From: Paenibacillus koleovorans NBRC 103111
GTDB taxonomy: Bacteria; Bacillota; Bacilli; Paenibacillales; NBRC-103111
DNA length: 33,128 bases
NCBI RefSeq assembly: GCF_004000845.1
Contig: NZ_BIMA01000080.1
Location: 1 to 33,128, forward strand
Direction of reading: 5' to 3'
Within the stretch, counting starts at the first letter, position 1; each line of letters begins with the position of its first letter. The notes under the pieces were generated by a model. It saw only the letters and a program-made list of their open reading frames with translations. It ran no database searches and was not told the origin of the DNA. The position numbers were made by a program, and so were the translations under genes. Positions 15,102-22,877 of this stretch are shown here, piece after piece.

Positions 15102-15704
15102 ATGGGAAATACGGATAAATTCGAGATGATCGCCGCGATGTATGACACGCCTGAACGGATCCATATCGCCAAGGTGTCGGCGGATGCCATTCGTGAATAT
15201 GTTCAGGATGCAGCCGGCCATCATGCGATTGATTTTGGCTGCGGGACGGGGCTTGTCGGGATGAGTTTGTTGAACGAGTTTCAATCGATGCTTTTCCTGG
15301 ACACCTCTCCGAGCATGATTCAACAAATCCGAGACAAAATATCGGCTTTGGGCTTACAGCTGGCAGATACGTTGGTCTTTGATTTTGAGAAGGAAGATCT
15401 TTCGGAGCTGCGTGCCGATTATATTTTTATGGCTCAAGTTCTGCTGCATATCCCGGATGTGTCTTTCGTCTTGAAAAGGCTGTACGATGTGCTGAATGAT
15501 GGCGGCCATTTGATTCTCGTCGATTTCGATAAAAATGAGCAGGTTGTTTCGGAGCTCGTACATAACGGGTTTGATCAGACGGAGCTGGCTCAACTGATGA
15601 GGGACATCGGGTACACGGACATTCAGTCCAAAACATTTTATTCGGGTTCTCGAATCTTTATGGGTCAGGATGCCTCCATGTTCGTGCTCGATGCTCGGAA
15701 GTAA
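15102..15704 (+). CDS. class I SAM-dependent methyltransferase
   Basis: A 200-residue methyltransferase. Motif I is clear (HAIDFGCGTGLVGMSLL, around residues 39-55), motif II follows as MLFLDTSPSMIQQI, and YIFMAQVLLHIPDV and GGHLILVDFDKNEQV match motifs post-I to III. The C-terminal end reads GYTDIQSKTFYSGSRIF, as in UbiE/Methyltransf_11-type enzymes. The acceptor is unknown. GGAGTGTGACGG precedes the ATG. It lies 29 bases after the VOC gene. Confidence 0.85.
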   Translation: MGNTDKFEMIAAMYDTPERIHIAKVSADAIREYVQDAAGHHAIDFGCGTGLVGMSLLNEFQSMLFLDTSPSMIQQIRDKISALGLQLADTLVFDFEKEDLSELRADYIFMAQVLLHIPDVSFVLKRLYDVLNDGGHLILVDFDKNEQVVSELVHNGFDQTELAQLMRDIGYTDIQSKTFYSGSRIFMGQDASMFVLDARK

Positions 15705-15742
15705 GATTCGGAAGCCGATAGCAGTAGGAGGAGGATGACTCG

Positions 15743-16168
15743 GTGGCACCCAAACATATCATTTCCGCTGCAGCCATTGTGGTGAATGAGCGAAACGAAA
15801 TTTTATTGATTAAAGGGCCAAAACGGGGCTGGGAAATGCCGGGCGGTCAGGTTGAGGAAGGCGAGTCGTTGAAAGAGGCCGCAATCCGGGAGACGAGAGA
15901 GGAGAGCGGGATCGAGATTGAAGTGACTACATTTTGCGGCGTGTTCCAAAACGTTAGTGCAAGCATTTGCAACACTTTATTTTTGGGCAAACCGGTGGGC
16001 GGACAATTGCTAACCTCACATGAGTCATTGGAGGTTGGTTTTTTCCCGATTGAAACCGCTCTAGAAATGGTCACATGGGGGAATTTCAGGGAACGAATCG
16101 AGCTATGTTTGGATGAAGCCCGTCATCCTGTTTATGTCGAGTTCTCTATCCCACTAAAGGATTGCTAA
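15743..16168 (+). CDS. NUDIX hydrolase
   Basis: A 141-residue NUDIX enzyme that cleaves a nucleoside-diphosphate-linked compound. The catalytic box is present (G35-x5-E41-x7-R49-E50-x2-E53-E54-x-G56), reading GGQVEEGESLKEAAIRE then TREESGIE. The start is GTG at 15743, supported by AGGAGGAGG eight bases upstream. It opens HIISAAAIVVNERNEILLIKG, as in MutT-like housekeeping or detoxification members. It ends the close-packed part of the group, and no terminator is evident. Confidence 0.88.
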   Translation: MAPKHIISAAAIVVNERNEILLIKGPKRGWEMPGGQVEEGESLKEAAIRETREESGIEIEVTTFCGVFQNVSASICNTLFLGKPVGGQLLTSHESLEVGFFPIETALEMVTWGNFRERIELCLDEARHPVYVEFSIPLKDC

Positions 16169-16247
16169 TTTTTCACATACAATTTCATCAAAGCGGCAGG
16201 CAAGCGCGTTGAACTGGAAGAATAAGTGGCGGAGACGAGGTGCTCCA

Positions 16248-16583
16248 ATGAACGCAAAAGATGTACTAAAGAGTAATCTCAGGAAGTTTATGAAAGGAAA
16301 TCGGAACGAGTTTATTGAGCGAATCATTGATATTTACTATGTTGGGAGTCTAAATCCCGAGTTAACTAAAAATGGGTATGAAGGTCTCGATATGTCGTTA
16401 GAAAGCAAAGTGATTTCACACTTCTGTACTGGAGCGGTAAATGAGCCATTCTCGGAACTAATTCAGGTTGAGGAACTTACTGATTGGTTGATCTACAAAA
16501 GAAATTTGCTAGAGGACGAAGAAGCTCAAGATATGTACTATATTCTACTCAATATATACAAAACAATTAATAACATTAACTAA
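16248..16583 (+). CDS. hypothetical protein (111 residues)
   Basis: A small, mostly helical, acidic protein without signal peptide or membrane segment. It starts MNAKDVLKSNLRKFMKGN and ends ILLNIYKTINNIN. The coding sequence is visibly more AT-rich than its neighbours (many TTT, AAT and ATA codons), suggesting recent transfer. GAGGTG about eight bases before the ATG supports the start. A terminator follows closely. I do not recognise the family; it could be an immunity or antitoxin-like protein, but nothing in the sequence proves this. Confidence 0.6.
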   Translation: MNAKDVLKSNLRKFMKGNRNEFIERIIDIYYVGSLNPELTKNGYEGLDMSLESKVISHFCTGAVNEPFSELIQVEELTDWLIYKRNLLEDEEAQDMYYILLNIYKTINNIN

Positions 16584-16593
16584 TTTACAAACG

Positions 16594-16624
16594 CACCGTT
16601 TCCCCAAAGAAGCGGTGCTTTTTT
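16594..16624 (+). terminator. Rho-independent terminator
   Basis: GCACCG (16594-16599) and CGGTGC (16614-16619) form a stem around a 14-base loop and are followed by five T. It ends the transcript of the small hypothetical gene. Confidence 0.75.
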
Positions 16625-16670
16625 ATTCACCCAAGCATATTCTCCCCACCAGTAATACAGTATTAAATCA

Positions 16671-17419
16671 GTGGAAATCAAGGGGGATGCCAATGTGGAT
16701 GGGGAAAATACGTTCGTTCTGTATCGCATCATCCGGATATCCCAGACACAAACGCGGACTGTCCTGGAAAACCTCCAATTTATGCTGCAACATGAATCCC
16801 GCTTTCCGAACTGCGAGAAACGCTGGGTCGTCAATCGCATCGTGGATCCGAAGCAGGAAAAACAAATTCTGGATCTGCTGCAGCGCCACAGGCAGTCCTA
16901 TTCGTGAATCCGTCTACTGGAATGACACCCCATTTGAAATATGCGCAAGTCCGGATGGGCCTGCAGAACAACCAAGGGCACCGGCTAAGGGATCATCGAA
17001 ATGAAGGATATCCATTATTATTTGGAGGCCGTTCGTCTGTTCCGGAATGCCGGGGGATCACCGATAGCAGCTGGAAATCATTCAAAGCCTGGTTGACGAA
17101 CTACTTGAAATGGCTGCTCGAAAAACGGAGCAAGGAGCAAGCATTAAGAAAGGGGTACAATGGTTTCTCGCGTTTGCCGGGAGAGCATGGCTATATATGC
17201 AAGCAGAAGCCTTCGATGCGCAACTTTTTGATCAAATTCGATACTCTGTCCCTCCGAGTGTCCTCGGTCCAATCACGACGGCGGACTCCATGGCAGTGCC
17301 TGCAAGGAGAGTTAAGCCTGTTTTTACGCCATACGATGGAGTTCGACCTTATTGGAATTTGGATTTGCAGCAATGAAGTTGATACGCGGGAAGGATTATC
17401 AGGTTTTTTGTGGAATTAA
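16671..17419 (+). pseudogene. decayed gene with alginate-lyase-like 3' part
   Basis: No single frame runs through this stretch, but protein-like fragments occur in order on the plus strand. One frame gives NTFVLYRIIR and then CEKRWVVNRIVDPKQEKQI (to about 16907), while another gives SGYPRHKRG inside it, so small indels have broken it. From 16904 come NPSTGMTPHLKYAQV, GIIEMKDIHYYLEAVRLF (another frame) and SSWKSFKAWLTNYLKWLLE, which together match the order TRMNPxLxYAQ...GIID...W...L...WL of alginate-lyase-family proteins. Later frames (17110-17420) are more scrambled. Part of the middle appears deleted. The first fragment resembles a motif I associate with a glycosyltransferase-like family, but I am unsure of it. 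This fills the otherwise gene-free 16584-17460. Confidence 0.55.
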
Positions 17420-17460
17420 TTGGATAGTTGCAGAAAGAAATAGTTCAAGAGAGGTATACC

Positions 17461-18159
17461 ATGCAAATAACTATTCATCGACCTGTTCGCATCCGAATGG
17501 GCCTGCAAGACAAAAGCCTAGTAAGCTTGGACTTGCAAGGGGACGTCATTTTGATCAAAAAACAAGCATCTGGGTTTCCGGTGACGATCGAGGGGCAAGC
17601 CGAAGTCCGGACTCCCGTATCGATCAAAGGCCAAGTGGTCGTCCCCAGTTTTATCGTAAACGCCATGCAGCCGCGTGATGGAGAAGTATATCGGATTATT
17701 GCCTATTCCCAGAATGAAGCGGTGGCTGCGCTTTGCGATCCGCGAAATGACCTTCCTACTAGACCGGGAGCGGTTGCTTACATGCAGTCCAATAAGGCGG
17801 AGGATTCGGGGAAACCGGAGAATTTGTTCCTGGCCCACCCTTTGCGGGAGTTTCAGCCAAACGATTTTATGTCCGGTAAATTCAGCAGCACAGATCTCGC
17901 CGTCATTTTCGAGAAATTGGCCAAATCTTTGCGTGCCCGCAAGCAGCAAGACTACATATTGGGTTTGTCGATTACGAAGGTATCGTCACAGCAGCCTGCT
18001 CCGGTAGCGAACTCCTATAAGGCGCAGCTGCAAGATCCGCAGGGGAATAAAACCGAAATTACGTTCCAATTGTTCGGCACCACGATCAAAGCCCAAGAAT
18101 ACCTCCAAGGGGAATATCCGGGCTGGACCGTTCATTACCTGTTTCCCTTCCAAGAGTAG
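17461..18159 (+). CDS. hypothetical protein (232 residues), function unknown
   Basis: A soluble protein without signal peptide or membrane segment. It starts MQITIHRPVRIRMGLQDKS. The first 80 residues are beta-rich with two similar stretches (VTIEGQAEVRTPVSIKGQVVVPSFI), followed by a helical middle and a beta-rich tail ending HYLFPFQE. I do not recognise its family. ATG 17461 is supported by AGAGAGG about 8 bases upstream. It lies just after a decayed gene and before a winged-helix regulator, and codon use looks normal for the window. Confidence 0.6.
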   Translation: MQITIHRPVRIRMGLQDKSLVSLDLQGDVILIKKQASGFPVTIEGQAEVRTPVSIKGQVVVPSFIVNAMQPRDGEVYRIIAYSQNEAVAALCDPRNDLPTRPGAVAYMQSNKAEDSGKPENLFLAHPLREFQPNDFMSGKFSSTDLAVIFEKLAKSLRARKQQDYILGLSITKVSSQQPAPVANSYKAQLQDPQGNKTEITFQLFGTTIKAQEYLQGEYPGWTVHYLFPFQE

Positions 18160-18250
18160 CTCGTTTATTTTCCTTGTTATCCCGTTTCACATCATCGTCT
18201 AATTTGCTTGAAGTACAATAGCCTTATCGCTGCTTTCAGGAGGATGAGTG

Positions 18251-18589
18251 ATGAGGGTTCCCATCTTGAACAAAGCCATCCCACAGCCTCAAGCCGATTC
18301 TGTTCCATGGTGGAGGTACAAATCTCGGTATCACAAGTTCTTGATATTGGGGTTGTTGTCGGAAGGCAGTCAGCACACACCGGAGGAATTAGCCGACCTA
18401 TTGCAGATGCCCCAACCTTTTGTTACCAAAATCACCCACAGCCTTCATGCTAGCGGATTAATACGCACTGCGGATCAAGATGCTCGTAAAATGGAGGTCA
18501 CTTCGAGTGGCCGCTTATTCCTGAAAACGTTGCAGAACGACAAAATGAAGCTAGGCCAGCTCCGACCGTGGAAAGTAGAAAACGAATAG
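18251..18589 (+). CDS. small MarR-like winged-helix regulator
   Basis: A 112-residue DNA-binding protein. Residues 25-95 form a winged helix: KFLILGLLSEGSQHTPEELADLL, a recognition helix in MPQPFVTKITHSLHASGLI, then RKMEVTSSGRLFL in the position of the MarR wing (DxRxxxVxLTxxG). It lacks the long dimerisation helices of full MarR proteins (usually 140-150 residues). AGGAGG (18238-18243) precedes the ATG by 7 bases. Its target is not apparent; a terminator follows, and the next gene is convergent. Confidence 0.65.
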   Translation: MRVPILNKAIPQPQADSVPWWRYKSRYHKFLILGLLSEGSQHTPEELADLLQMPQPFVTKITHSLHASGLIRTADQDARKMEVTSSGRLFLKTLQNDKMKLGQLRPWKVENE

Positions 18590-18601
18590 AGTTTCTGCCA
18601 C

Positions 18602-18629
18602 AAACCGCTAAATGCGGTTTTTATTTTTT
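18602..18629 (+). terminator. Rho-independent terminator after the winged-helix gene
   Basis: AAACCGC (18602-18608) and GCGGTTT (18614-18620) form a perfect stem, followed by a T-rich tract. It lies between two convergent genes. Confidence 0.82.
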
Positions 18630-18644
18630 GTGGTTGCACTAATA

Positions 18645-19877
18645 TCAGGAAAGAAGCTTGTATTCGCTAGGCTTCATCCCGACGGTTCTTTCAAAGATTT
18701 TGCTGAAATATTTGGAATCCTCATAACCGACCAAACGGCTGATTTCGTATACTTTAAGGTCCGTGGAAACAAGCTGCTGTTTGGCCTGCTCCATGCGGAC
18801 ATGCGTAAGGTAATGGAGGAAGGTGACTCCGGTTTTCTTCTTAAACAATTGGCTCAAATAGTGGGCATGCAGGTAGAAGCTATCGGCAATGCTGGTCAGA
18901 GTCAGCTGTTCATCAAAGTGCTCATCGATGTATGCTTTGATCTCGTCGATGATGTTGCGCTTATGGGATTGTTCGTTCGGCAGCTCGCGGGATAATTCGG
19001 AATTCGCAGCGGATGCGGCGCCCAGCGCGCTGCGCGCGAGCTTGTAGGATTCGTTCAGGCTGTTCATGCTTGAAACGATGCTTCCCGCTGCAGCGCGGAC
19101 CGTGCACCCGAAATGACCGGAAAGCTTCACGCTTACCAACTGCACCCACCGCTGAAGCTCCTCTTCAGGCCAACCTCCTGAAAAGCTGAACATGATCCCC
19201 AGCTCACCCTCCTCGAATCGGAACGGATAGGAAGCGGACAGATCGGGTAAAGTCTCCGTTAAGACGGTGCTGACCACAGAAAGATCGGGCTCGTTCCATA
19301 ATTTTCCGTCACTTCTTACGAGCGCCAAGCTGCTGTTAGAGGAATAAGGAAAATCGACCTCAAGCTCATGCAGGCTCGCAATAATCTCATCCGTATGTTT
19401 GCCCGCATGGATCCAGTCGCGAAGCATGTTCTCCCGCTGCAGCTCCAAGTAAGCAGCCGAGCGGCTGCGGAGCAGATTCAGCTCCGACTCTTCCTCGCGA
19501 AGGGAAGCTATACTGCGCGCGACTTCAACCAGGCTCGCTTCCAGTGCGGTTTCTTCAATCGGCTTCAAAACATAATGTCTAACCCCAAGCTGCATAGCCT
19601 GTTTGGCATACTGAAACTCGGTGAAGCCGCTCAGAATAATAAATTGCGTCTGGGGATGAGTGGATTTCCACTCTCGGATCAGCTCCAACCCATCCATCTG
19701 AGGCATTCGGATGTCGGTTACGATCAAATCCGGCTCCAACTGCCGGGCGATCTGCAGAGCCTCCAACCCGTTGCGGGCGCGGCCGCAAATTTCAAATCCG
19801 TATTTGTTCCAGTCGATCATAACGGTTAAGCCTTCTACAATTTTAGTTTCATCATCGACCAACATGACCTTAAGCAT
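18645..19877 (-). CDS. AraC-type response regulator (YesN-like)
   Basis: A 410-residue two-component response regulator. The receiver domain (1-120) has the acidic pair D8-D9, the phosphorylation site D55 in VTDIRMPQMDG, and the conserved LKP lysine. A linker region of about 180 residues follows, then a C-terminal AraC HTH pair (about 305-410): IKAYIDEHFDEQLTLTSIA, FKKKTGVTFLHYLTHVRM and VGYEDSKYFSKIFERTVG. It is of the YesN class that activates adjacent sugar-uptake operons. The start overlaps the last 8 bases of the kinase gene (TATGCTTAA), with AAAGGAGA upstream, so the two are translated together. The likely target is the divergent transporter promoter. Confidence 0.92.
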   Translation of the reverse strand: MLKVMLVDDETKIVEGLTVMIDWNKYGFEICGRARNGLEALQIARQLEPDLIVTDIRMPQMDGLELIREWKSTHPQTQFIILSGFTEFQYAKQAMQLGVRHYVLKPIEETALEASLVEVARSIASLREEESELNLLRSRSAAYLELQRENMLRDWIHAGKHTDEIIASLHELEVDFPYSSNSSLALVRSDGKLWNEPDLSVVSTVLTETLPDLSASYPFRFEEGELGIMFSFSGGWPEEELQRWVQLVSVKLSGHFGCTVRAAAGSIVSSMNSLNESYKLARSALGAASAANSELSRELPNEQSHKRNIIDEIKAYIDEHFDEQLTLTSIADSFYLHAHYLSQLFKKKTGVTFLHYLTHVRMEQAKQQLVSTDLKVYEISRLVGYEDSKYFSKIFERTVGMKPSEYKLLS

Positions 19878-21669
19878 AGGGATCTCCTTTCGATTGAGGA
19901 ACAGCTTCTGTGCTACCTATCGGGATATGGATCGTAACGGTTGTTCCGACACCTGGAGTCGAATCGATCTCCAGGCCGAATTCCTGGCTATAGTGCAGCT
20001 GCAGACGTTCTTGAATATTGCGCAGGCCAAGAGAATGCTCATTAGATTCATAGGACCAATCCGTATATCGCAGCTGCTTGCGCACCTTGGCGAGCTGATC
20101 CTGGCTCATTCCGATCCCGTTATCGACAATCCGAATCGTGCAGCTATGTTCCGCTTGCTCTCCTTCAATTCGGATCTCATATTCGCGGTCCGGGTCGACA
20201 AACCCGTGCTCGATACTGTTCTCAACGATAGGCTGGAAAACAAGCTTAATGAGGGGAACCAGCATAATAGGCTCAGGAAGCTGGATGACCAGCTGGAAAC
20301 GGTTCTCAAAACGGATGTTTTGCAAGCTCATATAAACCTGAATATATTCCATTTCATCCGCAATTCGATTCGGTTGTTCGCTTTGTGCCAGCGTGAGCTG
20401 GAACATTCTCCCCAACGTCTTAATCATATTTGCAATATCCGGCGCTTTCGACAAGTAGGCCTGCATGCGTATGGATTCCAACGTATTATTGAGCCAATGA
20501 GGATTGATCTGATTTTGAAGAGCGAGAAATTTGGCCTGATTCTGCTTAATTTGCGAGACGTACACATCTTCAATCAAATGTTTGATTTTCTGAATCATCA
20601 AATTATAGGTTCTCGTCAGCGTCTCGATCTCGATATTCAGACCCTCTTCGGAAAGAGGCTTATAGCGACCGTCTTCGACTTGCCTCATATTGCGAATAAG
20701 CCGGTTAATCGGCGAACTGATTTGATAGCTGAGCAGCATGGAAATAAATGTGATGGCGAATACGGTTATGGCTGCAATCATAAAAGCGAGATTGCGATAA
20801 GAGCTAATTTTCTTATCTAGCTCATGGGTGGGAACGGCTACCTTGACGGTCAGCTTGCCGATATCGTCCACGCCGTGCATCCAGAGCTCCTCCGGAAGAA
20901 TCGGGGACATGCTCTGGGGCGTGAAGGACGCCGGCTTCAGCTCCGAGTCGTAGATCAGCTGGCGCTGCTGGGACAATTCGATAAGGATCCGTTTGTTGAA
21001 CGGGATGGTATCGCTATTCAGATTCTCGTTGTGAATGACAATTTTGTTGATCGTTAACTGAAACAGCAATATACCTGCCTGGCGTCCTTCGATATCCTGA
21101 ATGAGTCTGCCCGCGGAGAACACGGTGTCAGCATTTCCAGTAGACGAGTACACCTGGGAATGAGAGGGGACGATTACGAGCTGGCCGTTGGCTTCGCGAA
21201 TCCTCTTCAGCCATTCGTCCCAAAAGACGCTATTATGACTCATATCCGGGTAGAATCCGATGTTATTAATGATTCCTGACCCCGAGATAAGCGAAACGCC
21301 CTGCAAATTCGGCAGCTGAGTCATGAATGTAGAGAGCTGCCGATTTAAGTGAAGATTGTATTTGATCCGATCGGCAGCGGAATACGTCAGTTCTTTGCCT
21401 AAATAATCGATAAGCTCGTAGTCGCTGTACATCGTTAGAGAGGAGTTGTTTACTTGAGCGATATATGTGTCCAGGGAGGTTGCAAGCTGCACGGCCAGCA
21501 TCTCTACGAATTGGGTGGAGGTTGTTATAATCTGCTCCTTGGCCTTGCTGTAGAAGACATTCGTAATAATCAAGGAAGGTACGGTACACAATAGCAAGTA
21601 GCTTAGGAACAGCTTCGTGAAAAATCGGTAGCGACGGTTAGAGGTGAGCTTTTTTATCATTAACGGCAT
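19870..21669 (-). CDS. YesM-type sensor histidine kinase
   Basis: A 599-residue membrane kinase. TM1 spans about 17-38, an extracytoplasmic sensor domain 40-290, TM2 about 293-314, and HAMP 315-367. The His_kinase box is QNQINPHWLNNTLESI with H391 as phospho-acceptor. The ATPase domain has NSIEHGF, DNGIGMS and GLRNIQERL. The family usually reads NPHFLYNTL; the change of F-L-Y to W-L-N is unusual but keeps the histidine and asparagine. GGAGG eight bases upstream supports the ATG at 21669. With the downstream regulator it forms a pair that probably senses an external sugar or its complex with the binding protein. Confidence 0.92.
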   Translation of the reverse strand: MPLMIKKLTSNRRYRFFTKLFLSYLLLCTVPSLIITNVFYSKAKEQIITTSTQFVEMLAVQLATSLDTYIAQVNNSSLTMYSDYELIDYLGKELTYSAADRIKYNLHLNRQLSTFMTQLPNLQGVSLISGSGIINNIGFYPDMSHNSVFWDEWLKRIREANGQLVIVPSHSQVYSSTGNADTVFSAGRLIQDIEGRQAGILLFQLTINKIVIHNENLNSDTIPFNKRILIELSQQRQLIYDSELKPASFTPQSMSPILPEELWMHGVDDIGKLTVKVAVPTHELDKKISSYRNLAFMIAAITVFAITFISMLLSYQISSPINRLIRNMRQVEDGRYKPLSEEGLNIEIETLTRTYNLMIQKIKHLIEDVYVSQIKQNQAKFLALQNQINPHWLNNTLESIRMQAYLSKAPDIANMIKTLGRMFQLTLAQSEQPNRIADEMEYIQVYMSLQNIRFENRFQLVIQLPEPIMLVPLIKLVFQPIVENSIEHGFVDPDREYEIRIEGEQAEHSCTIRIVDNGIGMSQDQLAKVRKQLRYTDWSYESNEHSLGLRNIQERLQLHYSQEFGLEIDSTPGVGTTVTIHIPIGSTEAVPQSKGDPYA

Positions 21670-21693
21670 TAATAAATCCTCCGCGAATCAATT

Positions 21694-21707
21694 TGACAGC
21701 GCTTCCA
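21694..21707 (-). promoter_or_regulatory. candidate cre site (CcpA carbon-catabolite repression)
   Basis: Read on the minus strand it is TGGAAGCGCTGTCA, matching the cre pattern TGWAANCGNTNWCA at all but the third position. It lies between the promoter and start codon of the kinase gene, a usual position for roadblock repression. Confidence 0.5.
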
Positions 21708-21743
21708 ATTAGGGTTGAGGCGCACTGATCGAATGTATCCTTG

Positions 21744-21772
21744 ATTATAATGGCCTGCGTACCTATCCGCAA
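21744..21772 (-). promoter_or_regulatory. promoter of the two-component genes
   Basis: On the minus strand a perfect TATAAT (21749 to 21744) is preceded, 17 bases upstream, by TTGCGG (21772 to 21767). The kinase start codon lies 75 bases downstream. Confidence 0.5.
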
Positions 21773-21860
21773 TACGTTCGGATATCCAAACGCAAACATG
21801 TGAAGAATGTCTCACCTGAATGTTAAAGATGTCGTATCGCCTGCCAAGGAATTGTGAAGG

Positions 21861-21866
21861 TATAAT
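21861..21866 (+). promoter_or_regulatory. -10 element of the transporter operon, lacking a -35
   Basis: TATAAT (21861-21866) is a perfect -10, 43 bases before the first permease start codon. The sequence 17 bases upstream (TCGCCT) bears no resemblance to a -35 element. Such promoters usually depend on an activator, which fits the adjacent AraC-type regulator. Confidence 0.45.
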
Positions 21867-21908
21867 GAAAACGCAATCACAACCAACCTTCAGAAAGCAG
21901 GGATACAT

Positions 21909-22877
21909 GTGTTAAAGGCCGCGCATCCGCACAAAGCGGCAGGCATCACAGTAAGATCGTCACCCAAGAAGCGAATAGGCTGGGTCTCCAATTGGAGAAA
22001 GTATTGGCCTCTTTATGTAATGGCATTCCCGGGGTTCGTCTTTTTTATCTTATTCAAATATGTTCCGCTTGCCGGATCTGTAATCGCTTTCCAGGATTAT
22101 ATGGTTTTTAAAGGAATAGCGGCTAGCCCATGGGTGGGGCTGAAGCATTTTCAAGCATTCTTCGAGTATTCGAATTTCTGGCGAGTATTCCGCAATACGG
22201 TAATCATCGCAACCTACAGCCTGCTCTTTGTTTTCCCGGTGCCGATCGTGATCGCTTTGCTGTTCAATGAGCTCAAGAATGTGGTGTATAAGCGGACGTT
22301 GCAAACGATTTATTACCTTCCGCATTTCTTTTCTTGGATCATTATTTCGGGGATCACGTTCGACGTCCTTTCCCATACCGGTATCGTCAATTCGATTCGC
22401 GACTGGTTTGGACTGGACTCCATCCTTTTCCTTCAGGAAGAGAAGTACTTTCGAACGATCCTCGTGCTGTCCAGCATTTGGCGTGATGCAGGTTGGGGGA
22501 CAATTGTCCTGCTGGCCGCAATTGCAGGGATCAATCCTGAGGTGTACGAAGCGGCTGTAATGGATGGTGCGGGAAGATTTCGCCAAATTTTCAGTATCAC
22601 ACTGCCATTGATCCTGCCAACCGTCTTGATCCTGTTCCTGCTGCAGATCGGCAACTTTCTTGATCTCAGCTTCGATCAAATTTATAGCTTGCTGACGCCG
22701 ATGACTTTCTCGGTAGGCGATGTGATCGATACTTATGTGTATCGCGTCGGGATCATTGAGGCGCAGTACAGCTCCACCACGGCAATAGGCATGTTCCAAT
22801 CGGTGATTGGCCTGGTGCTGGTGCTTACGTTTAATCAATTAGCCAAAAGGCTGCAGAAGGACGGGGGGTTGTTTTAA
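21909..22877 (+). CDS. sugar ABC transporter permease (LplB type)
   Basis: A 322-residue inner-membrane permease with six predicted membrane segments, one of two that form the translocation channel of a carbohydrate importer. It starts with a basic cytoplasmic region and the family segment WPLYVMAFPGFVFFILFKYVPL. The EAA loop that contacts the ATPase is INPEVYEAAVMDGAGRFRQI. The start is GTG 21909; the ATG two bases upstream leads at once to a stop. Its stop codon shares a base with the start of the next permease gene (TAATG), showing tight coupling. Confidence 0.92.
   Translation: MLKAAHPHKAAGITVRSSPKKRIGWVSNWRKYWPLYVMAFPGFVFFILFKYVPLAGSVIAFQDYMVFKGIAASPWVGLKHFQAFFEYSNFWRVFRNTVIIATYSLLFVFPVPIVIALLFNELKNVVYKRTLQTIYYLPHFFSWIIISGITFDVLSHTGIVNSIRDWFGLDSILFLQEEKYFRTILVLSSIWRDAGWGTIVLLAAIAGINPEVYEAAVMDGAGRFRQIFSITLPLILPTVLILFLLQIGNFLDLSFDQIYSLLTPMTFSVGDVIDTYVYRVGIIEAQYSSTTAIGMFQSVIGLVLVLTFNQLAKRLQKDGGLF

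Noticed and set aside
19711-20820. 369-codon plus-strand frame opposite the kinase gene
   Set aside because: It is antisense to a conserved histidine kinase and spans the junction of two genes; its translation has no recognisable domain.
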